A stretch of DNA of 64,000 bases from assembly GCA_010909165.1 (NCBI GenBank), contig MU008159.1, forward strand, positions 930,001 through 994,000, given 5' to 3'. Numbering within the stretch: position 1 is the first letter of the stretch; each line of letters begins with the position of its first letter. The translations under genes were made by a program, and so were the position numbers. This document shows, piece after piece, positions 32,096 through 42,940 of the stretch. The stretch comes from Anthoceros angustus (Eukaryota; Streptophyta; Anthocerotopsida; Anthocerotales; Anthocerotaceae). The notes beneath the pieces were generated by a model that saw only the letters and a program-made list of their open reading frames with translations, was not told the origin of the DNA and ran no database searches.

Positions 32096-32737
32096 TCTTT
32101 TTTTAGCATTCAAGTTTATTTCACTAGGGCAAATTGCCTTATACCATTACACCGACAACCCTACCGAGCGGGAACCCTAAGCATGCGCGAGAGCTCCCTA
32201 GACTCAAGTCTAATCCCCTTCAACCCAAACAAATTTGACCCTGTACCATGGACACTAATGCGAGGGCGAGCCATCACCTCGTTGATGACAAAAATTTCGA
32301 GACGGGGGTGAGTTTGAATCCATTCATTCAGTTCATTCAAGATTCTTTTGGGGATTTCTCCATTCAAAACACGTCTGGGATGCAATGGACCTAAAATGGA
32401 GAATTTCAATAGTGTTAATAAAAATACCCTTCACCTAAAAAGATTTATTCAATTTTAATGATTAAAAATATTTTCCAAGTAGCCTCAATTGGGACCAGGC
32501 AATGCAAAAGGCCCCCATGAGCATGAACACACAATGCCCCAGTTGTGCAGAGACTCTTTTGAGATTTTTCCTTGATAATTAAATTTAATATAAAATTGTG
32601 TTTTTGAAGGTTGACTATGGTCTAGAGCAAAACTAATTGATTTTGATGTGCAAAACTAGGATTTTGAACTAGACCAAATGTGAGCTATAATTGAATGCAC
32701 CAAACAGTCCACAATGATGATGATGATATACAATATA

Positions 32738-32965
32738 TTTTCAGTTCATACAATAACATAGCCTAGTGATAAGGGCCTAGGCCTCCCACTCTATTTTCAG
32801 TTCATACAATAACATAGCCTAGTGGTAAAGGCCTAGGCCTCCCAATCTATTTTTAGTTCATACAATAACATAGCCTAGTGGTAAGGGCCTAGGCCTCCCA
32901 ATCTATTTTTAGTTCATACAATAACATAGCCTAGTGGTAGGGCCTAGGCCTCCCAATCGGGAGGG
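32738..32965 (+). repeat. Four 56-bp tandem copies of a tRNA-like A-box module
   Basis: Each unit holds CATACAATAACATAGCC then TAGTGGTAAGGGCCTAGGCC. TAGCCTAGTGGTAAGG resembles the tRNA D-arm and pol III A-box. Only the last unit continues into CAATCGGGAGGGCTCAGGCC, like an anticodon and T-arm part. The paralogue at 40710-40790 has a single unit, so the array expanded in this copy. Confidence 0.75.
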
Positions 32966-33199
32966 CTCAGGCCCGCAATTTGTCGGCACTAAATCGCTCG
33001 ATATTGGTTCGGCACTTGCTTGCCAAACCCCTTAATTTATTTTGGAAAAACGTGGTGTGGCAGGCCGATTGCAGGAGATAAATTAGGCGTTTTCACCAAT
33101 TTTCCAAGGAATCCTGAGTTTTTAATTTTGGCATCAAAAAGTATTAATTAATTAACGCCGAACCGATATCGCTTACGGTAGTCCGGAGGCGGTATGCTC

Positions 33200-33425
33200 T
33201 CACAACGTGGCGACTTAAAGCATTTGGGCCAAGTGAGGCGGCGATGGTGTCGTCGATAATCGTCGTCTTGATAAGTACAATACTATGATAGGAAAATATG
33301 CTTCTCGAGTGTCGCCTAACTTATCACTATTTTCCTTCAAAGACAATAGTGACACCTTCGCCCTCAACCATGGCGGAAAATGGTATATATCCATCGATTG
33401 TAACAATGAACATATTTTTCTTTAA
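33200..33425 (+). pseudogene. Remnant of the secreted cysteine-rich protein family, copy 4
   Basis: Short fragment with KYAS then FSFKDN and GGKWYIS, matching the end of copy 1 (26.6 kb). The 33001-33200 stretch before it shows nothing else. Confidence 0.4.
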
Positions 33426-34105
33426 GAAACCGAAGGCAAAAGTTATGGATTTAGAATGACGAATACGATATTTAGCAATCCATATTGACTTGTGTGATGT
33501 TTCCTAACAAAGTAGCATTGTAGTTGAAGTTATTGAGGTAAGATTTCCGGTCCTAGTAGTCGGGCAACTCGACCTTGAATGCACAAGGCCGTTCCGCTTA
33601 ATACCTAGGTATCGATAGATGCACCATCGCCTTCAAGCAACAACACCGCAAAAGGAGCTCGTCTTCTCTTTTTGCTCGATTGTTCAAGACCTATGTTTTG
33701 ATTCATACATTCAAGCATTCATTCTTCTTCATTTTGGGGCATTCATATATTCAACCAATTAATTTCTTTTTCACAATCTCTTTAAGGGACACTCGTGAAA
33801 ATATCTCTTGAAGAAAGTCATATTTATTATAAATTTTTGAAGCAAAGAAGTGGGTCTGTATAGAATTGGACTCAATTTGGTGTTTGTGAAAATAAAGGAC
33901 GAGAAAAAAACTAGCATTTTCTTTCCTGTGCTCTCGAAAAAGTTCACAGATTCATGAAATCTCAAGATGTACCAACCTCTTCTACATATAGCATTTGACT
34001 AAATAACATATTTGGTGTAAGGTGTGGGCACAAAAGCACCTCCTGCCAACAAGGGGGTCGATGATTGTTTAAAGAATGTGGTTGGGATACCTTTGAAGCA
34101 TATAA
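33425..34105. repeat. Diverged fourth copy of repeat Z
   Basis: Same order of words as the 26713-29190 units (AAAAGTTATGGAT, GTTGTCGATAGA-like, GGGGCATTCAT, GTGTAAGGTGTGGG), with more substitutions. Together with copy 4 of the secreted-protein remnant it repeats the arrangement at 26.5-27.4 kb. Confidence 0.8.
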
Positions 34106-34277
34106 AATGTTGCATATATTTTTAAATTCTATACATGTAGGAGCTAATTTGAGGTTGGCAAGGAATAGGGAGTTAGACGTTGGGATACCTTTTAAGCATA
34201 TAAAATGTTGCATATATTTTTAAATTCTATACACGTAGGAGCTAATTTGAGGTTGGCAAGGAATAGGGAGTTAGACG
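34087..34277. repeat. 95-bp tandem duplication
   Basis: Two adjacent copies starting GGATACCTTT and ending GGGAGTTAGACG, differing at a few bases. Confidence 0.9.
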
Positions 34278-34487
34278 GGATTCTGGATTGATACTACAGA
34301 TATCTAGAAGATGACGCCATTCCTCCTCCTCGGGCAGAACCACCGTTAGTGTTGGACAAGCTACGTTCTCGCTGGTGGGGACGTTGGTAAGTAGTTGTTT
34401 GTTTTTCTAGGCCAAGATGGTCTAAACAATTTTGTGGGAAACCAGGGGGCTAGGCCTCCAAGTTTCGAGGCGCGGGTCCAGTGCACG

Positions 34488-35349
34488 CCTCTCTTAGGCA
34501 AACCCAGGTCTCTTTTGTAGCCTTGCCCTTGGCCATAGGCCAAGGACAAATTAAGGCTAGGATTGTTGCTCTGGGCCGAAGGCCAAGGAGATCATGACGG
34601 TGAGCTTAGTGACCTAGCCTTGTAGGCAGGCTAGGTAGGCATGCGACTATCTCACGGCTGCTGTGACAAGTCATCATCTTTGTTCTTTGTATGGGAAAGC
34701 GAGCAACTAAGACTCTATGTTGGATCTTGACTAGAGCATCACAGGCATAAGCCACGAATCTTGAAATGACTAGATCTTGTTGGAGCATCTCGGGCATAAG
34801 CCACGATCTTTGAAGTGTGATGATGTCATGTACATGGCCCATGGATGGCTGCACATGACATGTATGCCATGTATGCATGTGTGCCATGTATGCATACGTA
34901 TGGAGATGAAGGATGACATGTGATGTATGTGGACATGTGGCGGTGATGTGTCATGGCGCATGCAATCTATATGCATGATTATGCATGTAGGCGGTGCTAT
35001 GGCGCATATATAGATAAGATTTATATTAGAAAATACATAAAATCATAAATCAAGGAAAAGGACGAATAGGCTGTTAAACATATAAAATATTATTATTTGA
35101 AGGCCAAGGAAAGTAGGATTATAAAGTGCCCACCATCGATACGGGTGGACACGTCATCGAGAACTCACAGGGGTTTTGCCTATATATGTAGGCACCCGAC
35201 CATGGATTCTCGGATTGTTGATGTTTGTCTTGTTCTAATAGACAGCCATACTTACGTCCTACGTGTCTTTGTCTCCTAGAGGTTCTTGTGGTTCGTTGCA
35301 TTGTCGAGGTTGGGAGAATTTTCCAGCTTGATTTCACATTGGTCCCGGT
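34488..35349. repeat. 0.87-kb tandem repeat Q, unit 1
   Basis: It starts CCTCTCTTAGGCAAACCC. Units 2 and 3 follow at 35350 and 36216. Each unit has an ATGTATGC-rich stretch, a TATATATG-containing promoter-like segment before CACCCGACCATGGATTC, and ends near TTTTCCAGCTTGATTTCAC. It may be an LTR-like or promoter-bearing repeat; no coding is recognised. Confidence 0.85.
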
Positions 35350-36215
35350 CCTCTCTTAGGCAAACCCAGTCTCTTTTTAGCCTTGCCCTTGGCCATAGGC
35401 CAAGGACAAATTAAGGCTAGGATTGTTGCGCTGGGCGAAGGCCAAGGAGATCGCAGCGGCGGAAGCTTAGTGACCTAGCCTTGTAGGCAGGCTAGGTAGG
35501 CATGCGACTATGCACTGGCGACCCAATCATCTTTATTCTTTGTATGGGAAACGAGCAACTAAGACTCTATGTTGGATCTTGACTAGAGCATCACAGGCAT
35601 AAGCCACGAATCTTGAAATGACTAGATCTTGTTGGAGCATCTCGGGCATAAGCCACGATCTTTGAAGTGTGATGATGTCATGTACATGGCCCATGGATGG
35701 CCGCACATGACATGTATGCCATGTATGCATGCATGTGTGCCTTGTATGCATCGTATGGAGATGAAGGATGACATGTGATGTATGTGGACATGTGGCGGTG
35801 ATGTGTCATGGCGCATGCAATCTATATGCATGATTATGCATGTAGGCGGTGCTATGACGATATATAGATAGCAGATTTATATTAGAAAATACATAAAAAT
35901 CATAAATCAAGGAAAAGGACGAATAGGCTGTTAAACATATAAAATATTATTATTTCGAAGGCCAAGGAAAGTAGGATTATAAAGTGCCCACCATCGATAC
36001 GGGTGGACACGTCATCGAGAACTCACAGGGGTTTTGCCTATATGTAGGCACCCGACCATGGATTCTCGGATTGTTGATGTTTGTCTTGTTCTAATAGACA
36101 GCCATACTTCGTCCCTGCTGTGTCTTTGTCTCCTAGAGGTTCTTGTGGTTCGTTGCATTGTCAGGTTGGGAGAATTTTCCAGCTTGATTTCACCTGTTCG
36201 CGGGTCCCGGGTCTG
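35350..36215. repeat. Tandem repeat Q, unit 2
   Basis: 866 bases, highly similar to unit 1, with short indels. Confidence 0.85.
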
Positions 36216-36395
36216 CCTCTCTTAGGCAAACCCAGTCTCTTTTTGTAGCCTTGCCCTTGGCCATAGGCCAAGGACAAATTAAGGCTAGGATTGTTGCGCC
36301 TGGGCCGAAGGCCAAGGAGATCGCAGGCAGGCGGAAGCTTAGTGACCTAGCCTTGTAGACAGGCTAGGTAGGCATGCAGCTATGCGGCTGCTGCG
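36216..36395. repeat. Tandem repeat Q, partial unit 3
   Basis: First 180 bases of the unit, cut off before the CAG-rich array. Confidence 0.8.
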
Positions 36396-36418
36396 CGACA
36401 CCCCCGTTCAGGGATTAC

Positions 36419-36578
36419 AATCGACAAGCAGCAGCAGATTACAATCGACAAGCAGCAGCAGAACCCAATCCCAATCGACAAGCAGCAGCAGAACCCAATC
36501 GACAAGCATCAGCAGAACCCAATCGACAAGCAGCAGCAGAACCTCCTTCGACAAGCAGCAGCAGAACCTCCTTCCTAA
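36419..36578. repeat. 24-bp CAG-rich tandem repeat
   Basis: About seven units of AATCGACAAGCAGCAGCAG plus AACCC or a variant. The plus-strand frame repeats NRQAAAEP, but no start, domain or conserved flank supports a protein. CAG is intact throughout, unlike many other parts of the window. Confidence 0.9.
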
Positions 36579-36924
36579 AGGACAAAGGCTCCTCCATATA
36601 TGTACATGCAAAGACCTGATGTTGGGAAGAGCCGCTAGTGATCATTAAGTAGCAAGCGATAGAAATATAGTGTAATATTTATTATTCCTTGGAGAAAAAC
36701 CAGTGATCCTCTTTATATTGTTTACCGTTTTGTTGTTGGATTGTCTATTGAGAATCCAATCTAATTTTGTTTTCTTGGTAGGATTGGTTGTTTTTTCCAA
36801 CATCTTGCTTCATACTTTATAACTTTTATATCTCTTGCACCTGTTTTTTTATATCTTGAGCACTTTGTGCCTTTGTTATCTTCATAAATGTTGGTCCAGG
36901 AAACTAAATGTTGGTATAGATCCA

Positions 36925-37440
36925 ATGGGGAATGCTTTTCAGCTTCTATTCCTCGCGTTGCTATGCATGCCAAGTCATATCACAGGGCAAAGATGGGAAG
37001 TAAATCCTAGAGTTGGACGGACCTATTTAAGACACCAATGCGGCGGAGAACTTGTTAAGTCCAGATTTAAATTCACCAGCGGTACACGAAAGTGCTAGGT
37101 TGTGAGCTATCAAGATATACCGAACGTGCAACATTTAGTACAAGCAACTTTTTGGACTGATTGTCCGGGTTATTACAAGAAGTATGGTAATGTGGGTATT
37201 GCTCCGTGAGTTGATTGTGCCTTGTGTGTTGCATACATACGTATCAAACTTCATACACAATATTGTGGGAATTTTTTAGCAAGCATCGGGGTTTATGACT
37301 CCCCTAAAAACTACAATAATGCGATAGGAAAATATGCTTCTACTGAGTGTCTTATGTCTTATCGTTATTTTCCCAGGAACGATAATACAGATAACATGTG
37401 CCCTTCACCATGGCCAGAAGTGGGCATATATCCTTGATGA
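36925..37440 (+). pseudogene. Small secreted cysteine-rich protein, copy 3 (best preserved)
   Basis: The ATG at about 36925 starts MGNAFQLLFLALLCMPSHIT then GQRWEV, a good signal peptide, continuing PRVGRTYLRHQCGGELVKSR to a stop at 37096. Coding resumes in another frame: DCPGYYKKYGNVGIAP, a stop, then VDCALC, IRIKLHTQYC and IGKYASTECLMSYRYF, ending at 37437. The C-x2-C-x12-C...C-x3-Y spacing in the second half recalls plant ginkbilobin-like (Gnk2/DUF26) secreted domains, but the loop before the last Cys is longer and the usual C-x8-C is not seen. I regard the family as unproven. Two breaks make the copy non-functional as read, though both could be sequence errors. Confidence 0.45.
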
Positions 37441-38202
37441 GCGTAACAAAGAATTAAAGTCTTTCCTAACAAAAGGAAGATAAATCCTATTTAGTGTGGC
37501 ATTTGAAACTACGTAACAATCGACAAAGTTTTGTATTTATAATTCAAGCAAATTACCGTTATCGAAAATTAGTATTCTAGATCATGTTATTAATGCAGCA
37601 CAAACTGTCAACTTCTTATCAAAGGCGGTTCCAAAGCTGACTCTAAGATACACCACTACCATGATTTTAAGTCGCTTTTAACGAGGTGGTTCAGAAGCTC
37701 CCTTCAAAGTACACATCCATGAAGGACTCTATTTCCTGGTATCCAATGTGTACACAATAAAACCAGTATGTTTCCTTACATGACAATCACCACTAGAGTT
37801 GAAAATGCTTTGAAAGAAGCCATTAGAATTTCTGAAATATGAAATAAATCATTAGAATTTCTAAAATATGAAATAGATTCACATTTCAAGTTGCCCCATA
37901 GCTGGGACCAAAGGGAGCATGAACAAACGCACCACACCTACTACTAGCCATGGAAAGGTACCAAACACTTGTAAATTTTCTTTTCAAAGTATTTTACTTA
38001 CATTGAATTTCCGTTATTTATAAGAAACAAGCATATATGAAGACGCTCTGGTTTAGTGCATTATAAATTGATCCTGATGTTCAACTAAAAATCTGAACAA
38101 GACCAAATGCTAGCTTCATATTAGGTGTGCATAAGCACATTTTTAAAACAAGTTGCTCACCCACGAAGTCCCAAAACCTTTACGCGATTGCCTTTTAAGA
38201 TT

Positions 38203-39379
38203 GTCATGCCTATAGCCATTTTGGATAATCACATCTTATTTCACGTATGTACATACATATATATATATATATATATATCATTCACCTTGGATGATTCTTT
38301 CATCATCATCTTTTCATTCTCCTTTGTTTTCTCATTCATCTTTCATAAATCCGTCTTATTGTCTTTCCCCATTCATCTTTTCATTTTCATCTTAATAGAT
38401 CCGTCTTATTGTCTTTCCTCATTCATCTTTTCATTTTCATTTTCATAAATATTTTATTTTCTCATATACTTATTTATATACATATTTATATATATATTTG
38501 GGTGGCCAGCCCATATCATCGTTCAACTTCTTCTCATGTTTACAAGCTCAGATTCTCAGACCTTCGTTAACTGACATTCTGTTTGCGTGCTATGTAACAG
38601 AGGCATTATCTTTCTTACTTTCAATTTTATTTTCATTCTCCTCTCACAGATGCATGCTCAGATGTTTGCCCTTCATAAAACATCCTCAAGCGCAGTGCAT
38701 TGGAGGCATTAGTTAATTGTTTAAACATATGATAGATTGTACGAGATTACTTCCTACATTGACACTGAATCCTCAAAGAAATGTTCAAAGACTACCATGC
38801 CTCAAAACATACATATACACAAATACACATCTTTAAAAATTCACCTTCAGCTTCTCAATTCTTTATTCATCTAATTGTTAAGTCCACCAAAACTTTCAGC
38901 TGCTAATCCAGTGAACTTACAAAAAGATACATGCCCCGATGCAACTACCCTATTTTATAGGCCAGGCTCAGGTTCATGTTCAACCAACGATCACCTGACT
39001 GAGTTTCAATTGAAATTGTCAATAACTGTAATAGTTATCACTCTAACTTATCATTTATGAACTCCTCAGTAACTTTCACATCACATCAGTTTTAACCATA
39101 ATTTGAACTACACTACACGTGTCACTTGATGCTTTTGTCATCAGCAATCATGTTGCGACTTTCATTTTCAGACACAAATCTTCTGTCAAGTTTGCTCACA
39201 CACAGCATCAACACCTCTTTCTTCATAACTTTCTCATTTTATCTTGGTTCATTGTAGCTTTACTTGTGTCTGGTTTCTTGTTCAACACCACATGCTCCTC
39301 ACATCCTCCAGATTCTCATCCGCACTCATGCTCAATCTTCTTTCCGATCTCTCCTTGCACAGACTCCTCATTCCATGAC
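38203..39379. mobile_element. 1177-bp insertion with target duplication; empty site present at 31488
   Basis: Flanked by AAGATT at 38197-38202 and 39380-39385. Block P copy 1 has a single AAGATT at 31488-31493 and no insertion. The insert begins GTCATGCC and ends CCATGAC, giving inverted ends GTCATG/CATGAC. If read as TGTCATG...CATGACA with a 4-bp AGAT duplication, the TG...CA ends fit a solo LTR. The inside is AT-rich with a (TA)n run at 38257-38278 and repeated TTTTCATTTTCAT; I see no coding domain. It is either a solo LTR or a small non-autonomous DNA element. Confidence 0.8.
38257..38278. repeat. (TA)n microsatellite
   Basis: About 11 TA units inside the 1177-bp insertion. Confidence 0.9.
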
Positions 39380-39944
39380 AAGATTTCAAAGGACTAGAAC
39401 ACAGTAAGGCCGATTCCTCCATAAGTTTCACGACGCATTAATTTCGTTACGAAATTTAAAGCTTCCATTTTTTAAGGGAGCCTTAAAAATCTTAAAATAA
39501 TTAGGTCTACAGTTGAACGTAGGCGAACACAAGGCACGTGCGGGTGGGCTCTTGGCCGGGTGGGCTGATGGCCGGGTGGGGTGGCGGTGAGGTCGACTGG
39601 TCAACGCTAGCGGACTACTCAGCAGTGTCGAGCGATGGTGATTTAGAGACTAAATAGTGAATAGCTGTTGGGTAAGTTTATATACATATTGCAATGTTAG
39701 TTGTAAAAAACTACACCTATATTCAAATTTAGATATAAATAATTTAAAAAAATAATTTTTAAAAATAAAAATAAAAAAATTCTAGCAAATTCCATCCCTA
39801 AAAAATGAACAAAACGTTTCCGAAACCTTACAACCTGTATCCAACGTTTCGCGTTTCCAACAAAGACGGTAGTAGGATGCTTTTAATATTTTTAAAATTT
39901 AATGATTTCAAGTAATTACTAGTGAGTACTCACCAGAGGTGCAG

Positions 39945-40035
39945 GGTGCAAGGGCGGGCGAGCTGGGAGGGGAGGGAGGACGCGAGCTGGAAGGGGGAGG
40001 GAGGGCGTGAGCTTGGAGGGGGGACGCGAGTTTTT
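39945..40035. repeat. G-rich tract in block P, copy 2
   Basis: GGGAGGGGAGGGAGG and GGGGGAGGGAGGG runs followed by a run of T; counterpart of 31995-32095. Confidence 0.6.
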
Positions 40036-40709
40036 TTTTTGGAAGCGCTCAAGTTTATTTCACTAGGGCAAATTGCCCTATATCATTACACCAGCAACCC
40101 TACCAAGAAGGAACCCTAAGCATGCCAAAGAGTTCCCTAGACTCAAGTCTAATCCCCTTCGACCCAAACAAATTCAATCGTGTACAATGGACGCTGGTAT
40201 TGTAGGAACCCAGCCATCAACTTGCAAATGATAAAAAATTCCCCGGGAGGAGGGGGGCGAGTTTGAATCCATTCATTCGGCCGTTCATTCTTCTTTTGGG
40301 GGGATTTCTCCATTCAAAATACAGTCTGGGATGCAATGGACCTAATGGAGGATTTCCACGGTGTCAATAAAATACCCTTTGCCTCAAAAAAGATTTTTAC
40401 AATTTTAATGATTAAAACTACATTTTCCAAGTAGCCTCGTAATTGGGACCATGAGATGCACAAGGCCCCTGTGAGCATGAACACACAACGTCCAGCTGTG
40501 CACTGAGAGGTATTAGACACTTTTGAGATTTTTCCTTCAAAGTAATTAAATTTAATATAAATTGTGTTTTTTGAAGGATAACTATGGTCTAGAGCAAAAC
40601 TAATTGATTTTGATGTACAAAACTAGGAATTTGAGCTAGACCAAATGTGAGCTATAATTGAATGAGCCAAACAATCCAAAATGATGATGATATACAATAT
40701 ATTGTCCAT

Positions 40710-40790
40710 TCATACAATAACATAGCCTAGTGGTAAGGGCCTAGGCCTCCCAATCGGGAGGTCTCGGGCCTGCAATTTCTCGGCATTAGC
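40710..40790 (+). repeat. Single tRNA-like module
   Basis: CATAGCCTAGTGGTAAGGG, then CCTAGGCCTCCCAATCGGGA, GGTCTCGGGCCTGC. It has an A-box-like start and a hairpin like an anticodon arm, but a poor B-box. Probably tRNA-derived (SINE-like), not a working tRNA gene. Confidence 0.45.
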
Positions 40791-40800
40791 CTGGAGGCAC

Positions 40801-41699
40801 AGAGGTATGCTCTCACAACTAGTGGTGACTTCAACACATTTGGGCTAAGTGAGAGCCCGCTGGGCAAGGTGAGGCAGGGATTCATTCCAGGGGCAAGGTG
40901 AGGTGACGGCAGAAAAATCTAATTTTGTGAGCTCTCTTTGAAAAGCATTAGCCCGTGCTAAAAAGTTCTTCGACGAGTGTTTGTAAAATTATGCTACCGT
41001 AGCATCAAGGGCGGTGGGTGGACATGCCCAACCTCCAACTAGGATAGTAGTATGTAGCTTATGGCTTCATGACTCAGGCTCCAGGGCTGGGCTTGCTCTC
41101 ATGAATGAGATGTATACATATGCACTAAATAAAAGAAATAGTAACTTTATTCGCAAAAAAAAAGGGTGAAAACATGCCTTTTAAAAAACACAACATAAGA
41201 TGTTCACCAACCAAGGCCTAAAAATTGTCGTAGCTGCCTACATTTCATTCAACTAGTATCGACACTCTGCTTTAAAGTTGTATCTAGAATGAATGATATT
41301 AAACTCATATTTGATGTACCGTAGTTCAAACAAGGCTCTGCAAGCCAACTCAACTATCCAAGTTCAGAAAGTTTTGGTTTTAGAATCAGAACATACTGAT
41401 TAATGAAGGCCAAACTCTAGCCAGCCTTTCAATTTTCAAATCTTAACATTCATAAGCACGAGTCAATAAGAACCAGATGTATATATACTCATGTTGAACA
41501 TCTTGAAACAAACTCCAGTTTTTTTTTGGAAAACCCCAGGCATGTTTTCTGGTTTTTATAAAACGGTCTTGGTTCCATTCAAAGCTTGGAAACCGAGTCT
41601 CATTTTCTCCTCTGGAGCGGTCCAGAGTTAATACACTGGTTTGCATATCACTGAGGCGGAACTCGCACTGCGTCGGACCGGGTAATGCAATAATTAGGC
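40801..41699. other. No gene recognised
   Basis: Low-complexity A-runs near 41150 and unremarkable sequence. It ends at the target duplication of the chromovirus at 41705. Confidence 0.5.
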
Positions 41700-41704
41700 A
41701 AAGC

Positions 41705-42280
41705 AGTAACACCCCTCACGGACCGAAGGAAGCGTCAAGTCTTGGCTTCCCGGTCTAGGACCTCGCCAATTCACTCCACAAGAGACTTGCGATTCTCGCT
41801 CTCAACCTCACAACACATTACTAGGCTCCAAGTAGCCCGCCGTCCACTGACGACTCGCAGGCCACCTCCTCGAGGTGCTGCTCTTTATTACAAGAATACA
41901 ACGATGGAATCGGCTATCGCCCAACGCCACGCCCTTGATTCCATGACAAGCTCACTAGCTAGCTCTCCACGCTCTCTCAACACAGGCAGCAAGACTCTTG
42001 CTCTCTCAAAGAGTGAGTCCCACTTGTAACTTGTTCCTCAAAGCCCTTGCTCTAGCCCTTATATATCCCGCACCTTAACTAGGCATTGTTAAATCTAGGG
42101 ATTCTTACATACCACTAATCACTAAGAGTCCTCTCTAGGCAGCTCTTCATTTGTGGTGTAGCAATTCCTCTCTAACAAGAGATTGCATGAAGCATGCAAC
42201 ACATGCATCTTCTTAAAGCTACTAACTTAGCTTTTACCTTTTCAACTTTTCACCTTTCTACCTTGTTTCACCGGTGTACT
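41705..42280 (-). repeat. 3' LTR of the complete chromovirus
   Basis: 576 bases, plus-strand start AGTAACACCCCTCAC. The inner end is GGTGTACT, which corresponds to GGTCAGTTACT in the other LTR with the CAG lost. It contains a minus-strand TATA (TATATAAG, about 42058-42065) and AATAAA (about 41883-41888). Confidence 0.9.
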
Positions 42281-42292
42281 CTCTCCCCCACT
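42281..42292 (-). promoter_or_regulatory. Polypurine tract
   Basis: The minus strand reads AGTGGGGGAGAG directly before the LTR start, almost the same as AGTGGGGGAGGA in the other chromovirus. It primes plus-strand synthesis. Confidence 0.8.
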
Positions 42293-42303
42293 GGAAGATG
42301 TCA

Positions 42304-42940
42304 TTGTCCTCAATGACCTCCAGTGTAACGCGAGATCATCCATGATCCTTGTTGCACATCTTCAAGTGAAACCCAGACAGGATCTGCATAACCACGAAGC
42401 CTTACCAGATACTCTGGTACATTACCACGGACAGCAGGCACTTCTCTCTCTGCCAGGAATTCAACAATCTCCCGCAGACCATGATTGTGTTGAACCAGGA
42501 TGACATAATCCTTCCTGTTCATATCTTCATTCTCTTTCGAAATCACAAATGGTTTCAGCAAAGAGACATGAAACACATTATGAGAGAAGATCCATTCGAG
42601 CAATTGGTTTGTAAGCCACATTTCCAATGCGCTTCAGAACTACGAAAGGTCCTCCATACTTAGGCCTTAACTTTGAGGTCAGCCCTTGTGGCAGTGGGAA
42701 ATTCTTCAATTTCACCCACACCTTGTCTCCTACTTGAAACTCTGCCTCTTGCCTGTGCCTGTCAGCAAACTTCTTTTGCCTGTCCTGAGCCTTGGCCAAT
42801 ATCTTCTTAGCAACTTCATGCCTGGCCCTTAACTGCTCAATGAATTCACGTGGTTCTCTTGCTGCTGTCTCAAACACGCTAGCATTCAACATGGAAACTA
42901 CGTCCATTGCTTCGTTACCTGTCATCTGAAAAGGTGTGTA
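42304..42940 (-). pseudogene. Integrase C-terminus with GPY/F and chromodomain-like tail
   Basis: Minus-strand frames: 42925-42578 encodes MLNASVFETAAREPREF, ADRHRQEAEFQVGDKVWVKL, KLRPKYGGPFVVLKRIGNVA (GPY/F). A frameshift near 42600 is followed by IFSHNVFHVSLLKPF, REIVEFLAEREVPAVRGNVP, EYLVRLRGYADPVWVSLEDV to the stop near 42310. The last part resembles a chromodomain and aligns well with 23281-23688. It ends 20 bases before the polypurine tract. Confidence 0.85.

Larger units (their letters stand above)
29807..33000. repeat. Paralogous block P, copy 1 (mate at 36555-40800)
   Basis: Colinear with 36555-40800 from TTCCTAAAGG..AAAGGCTC through the secreted-protein remnant, the G-rich tract and the tRNA-like module. 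It differs by many small indels and by a 1177-bp insertion present only in the second copy. A real old segmental duplication, or duplicated transposon sequence, is plausible because the divergence is general and not only at CAG/CTG. Confidence 0.8.
36555..40800. repeat. Paralogous block P, copy 2 (mate at 29807-33000)
   Basis: Second copy of block P. It contains the best-preserved copy of the secreted-protein gene, a 1177-bp insertion at 38203-39379, a G-rich tract at 39945-40035 and one tRNA-like module at 40710-40790. Confidence 0.8.

Noticed and set aside
32161-32409. 82-codon minus-strand open frame (MKFSILGPLHPRRV...)
   Set aside because: Its counterpart in block P copy 2 (40.1-40.4 kb) is not open and no family is recognised.
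36374-36648. NRQAAAEP-repeat open frames
   Set aside because: Translation of the 24-bp CAG array; no flanking coding support.
41443-41712. Minus-strand frame beginning with a signal-peptide-like MLLLCLIIALPG
   Set aside because: It has no ATG start, begins inside the LTR edge and crosses the insertion border, so it cannot be an ancestral gene.
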